From the NCBI GenBank assembly GCA_032164295.1, contig JAJHTX010000005.1, positions 496,001 to 560,000 on the forward strand: a stretch of DNA of 64,000 bases. Direction: 5' to 3'. The notes under the pieces are model-generated. The model had not been told where the DNA came from. It searched no databases and was given only the letters and a program-made list of their open reading frames with translations. This document shows, piece by piece, positions 61,514 to 64,000 of this stretch. The stretch comes from Inonotus obliquus. Taxonomy: Eukaryota; Basidiomycota; Agaricomycetes; Hymenochaetales; Hymenochaetaceae. The position numbers and the translations under genes are program-made. Numbering within the stretch: the stretch's first letter is position 1; each line of letters begins with the position of its first letter.

Positions 61514-64000
61514 TTAGTGAGCTGTGAGATTAAACTCATGCATGATGCAAGCTAGGCATTCAGGGATATGGCCTTCTGCGAAAGGGAATTTTTTAAGAGA
61601 TATTAAATACTCTGATGTTGATGGAAAGTTACCATCCGAATCGGCGAATTCGCGTGCGCACCTTTCAGCGCCGTTCGCGAAGGGGAAGAGTAGAGAGTCG
61701 CGATTCGGAGACCGCGGTTGATCTGTCGAGCTCATTCGAGATGTAGACGGCTGAATAAATGGAGAGAACATTAGATTAATGAAGTAATGTATCAACTCCA
61801 CTGGAATCGTCGCAGTCTATCCTCCTTTAGGATACTGACAAACATTGATAACTCAGCCTAGCACGGTATATAGCTCATACTAGTCAAGAGAACATGATGA
61901 GTAGAAGAAACCGAGCTTACGAGAGAGTCGCCCAACCATCCTTCCTTAAGGGCCCTTCGGATATCATGCAAGCATAGCCTCGTATGTTCTTTGATTGCAT
62001 CAGGAAACGTGTACACTCAAAAGACCACTATCATGATCCGAGCAACTCAGATACCTGAAAAAGGCAGATCCCGGAGAGAAGATAGCGTGATTGTATCAGC
62101 GGAAAATTGTTGCAAAGTGCTTGACTCAGTTGGTGATGGATACAGGAGTGGCGGACCGAGATGACCTAGCTAGGGGAAGTAGAAGTGAATTGTCAAATCG
62201 TACGATATGCAAGGCTGTGCTCAGCGGGGTTTGGAATGCATTTTAATAAATAGGAGGAAAGGGGAGCGTCAAATTCTTCTAGGTCAATGAACGAAGAGCT
62301 CGCCGGTTGACAAGAGGGGAAGGAGAGGGGGGATACGGGAAGTGGAGACAGACATCTGACAAGAGATAAAAGAATAAATGGAGCGAGGCGGTGTTGAGAA
62401 CTGAAATCTCTCATCTCAGACCAAATATACAACAATCGACCCTGGCCCCTCTACTCCACACAATGCGGGGCATATGGCGAGACGAGTGGGTATACGCATC
62501 ACTCCGATCCGATAACACTCATGTTGTCAGTGGTGAGACGGATTTTCTTAAAGGTAAAGGGATCGACCTCTATCTTTTTTCTGCGAGGCTGTGCGTCAAC
62601 ATGACCAGTCTAAATATGGACAATGAAAGAACGGATAAACCGGATGTCAGGCGAGGAACCGAATCAAAGGTTTCAGCGCTTGTGTCTCGAAGAAAAAGCG
62701 TCTAATGGCGTTCCCATAATGCGAACTTTCCGAGAAAAGGCTGAGGCTCAGAAAAAGATGCGCGCCTATTGCCTCGCTGTCTGGCAGAAAGGAAGGCAAC
62801 AGTTGATTGGTGCTCTAGAGTGATGCAGCTAGTCATTCGAGTTGTGTTGGTTCGTGCGGGTGTACTCTGTTTCGGACTATAGTCCTTCTTCCCTCCAAGA
62901 ATTTGCTTCTTCCAATCCAAGCAGCGATATAAACAGGTTTTTTTACCAAAATTAGGATAAGCCAAAGATAGGAATCGCCTCAAGTCATCAGTGGGAAGTC
63001 CTTGATGATTAAGATTATAGAAAACCCCCTTATCGTCGGAATTTACCTCATTCCATCTCATTCTACTGATAGCTAAATTTATCTCGCCGTGCGGGCTGAG
63101 AAATCATCCAGAAACGTGTTCTGCTGACGTTTGAGTCGTGTTTCTGCCGAAATATGAGCGCTAGCAGAATTTTCTTTTGGCGATGGCCCTTTTTACGGCG
63201 AACAGTCGGACAAGTCGCTTGAAGTACACTGTCGGAGTGGCGGAGTTCTAAAAAATTGCATGGATGGGGCGTTGAGGGATACTCTGCCAACTCCCACCTT
63301 CATTTTAAAAGCCGGAATAGGATCGGGATCTGTGGTGCATCGTGTAGAGGATGATTGTCGTTGTAAATCTCATCAGGTCGCGTGTTGAATGACTCGTTTG
63401 TGCATTACTGTACACACACGACAATCCTCGCGGAACACGGTGACTCAGTCGAGATTCAGATGCAAATCCACGAATTAACCTCGTTCTTTCAGCGAAATCT
63501 GCATTCCAGACGAAATGAGACTTGAATGCAGATTGAAGCAAGATCTACATCGAACAGCTCGACTGTACATGGATGAACCGTGTAGACAACAGGAAGTCGT
63601 ATGCTGCGGCCGCCTTTGTGTCTGTGAAAGACTGCGCAAGTGGAAATGAGCACTGCATCCCGCGCACCGGATAGAAGAAGTAATGAGATTGTGCTGCGTA
63701 CTAATCTCCCAGCCTCCAAATGAGCGTGAAAATCGCGGAAAGGGAGGTTTAATGGACCTGGCTCTGTAGCGAAGGCTGTTGATAACATCTTCCTAACAAT
63801 ACCCTTATCCTCGGTTGTTGATTAGGTGGCTCAAAAATCTGAGGCGGGGATAGCATATTGTCGCGCACCAAGCGTGTCATCTCACCTAGACAGGCAATCT
63901 CAGTAGCATGGTTGGGCGACGACGATGAAAGGCTCACCGGAATAAGCACCGAAAACCCGAGTAAAATTCCTTGGCTTTGCACTGCAAGCAGGGTCTGGAC
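61514..64000. other. Right-hand end, no firm gene
   Basis: Only short frames. A minus-strand frame at 61514-61801 contains two FPFA(N/E)G motifs. A minus-strand frame at 63749-63982 begins with a hydrophobic stretch (GILLGFSVLIPVSLSS) and is open to the window edge, so it may belong to a gene that starts outside. Neither is firm. Confidence 0.3.

Noticed and set aside
63749..63982. Possible signal peptide of a secreted protein at the right edge
   Set aside because: The hydrophobic stretch is followed by unremarkable sequence and the frame runs off the window; too little to support a gene.

Overview
This is eukaryotic DNA from a filamentous basidiomycete, most likely an Agaricomycete. Introns are short (about 45-70 bp) and very frequent, with GT-AG ends and CTNAC-like branch sites. 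The gene content also fits: tandem NACHT-WD40 NLRs, secreted GH10 xylanases with fungal CBM1 modules, a FOX2-type peroxisomal enzyme, a cyanase and an intron-rich beta-tubulin. I cannot name the genus from the sequence alone. Most genes are broken into many exons, so the models below come from splice-site and reading-frame reconstruction.

Layout. (1) 1-2992: the 3' part of a divergent beta-tubulin gene, then an intact CCDC174-family gene. (2) 2993-27330: a tandem array with a period near 8 kb, holding three intact paralogous NLR-type (STAND) genes at 4085-9325, 12066-17438 and 20333-25665. Each encodes an N-terminal C2 domain, a helical region, a NACHT NTPase and 14 WD40 repeats. Between them lie two decayed copies of the 3' half of the CCDC174 gene and recurring non-coding blocks; a gutted fourth unit follows NLR3. 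(3) 27552-50897: housekeeping and metabolic genes, namely FOX2, a VCX1/CAX Ca2+/H+ exchanger, thiamine pyrophosphokinase, MEX67, a zinc-finger-like protein, cyanase, one GH10 xylanase and an SDHAF3/ACN9 assembly factor. (4) 51072-59336: two more GH10 xylanases, both with CBM1, a small hypothetical gene and a single-pass membrane protein. (5) 59337-64000 and 35918-40068 hold nothing I can firmly call a gene.

Working together. The three xylanases (47933-49435, 51072-52825, 53630-55402, all minus strand) form a hemicellulose-degrading cluster; each has a TATA box about 55-70 bp upstream of its ATG. SDHAF3 sits inside that cluster. The NLR array is the striking accessory region. All three genes are open end to end after splicing, and their WD40 blades differ mainly at the same few positions. 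This is the pattern expected of a diversifying non-self recognition locus of the HET-E/HET-D type, here with a C2 domain where Podospora has HET.

The best candidate for an under-described system is this C2-NACHT-WD40 array: two seven-bladed propellers per protein, an exon that comes and goes in the linker before NACHT, and duplication that captured and pseudogenised a neighbouring gene.
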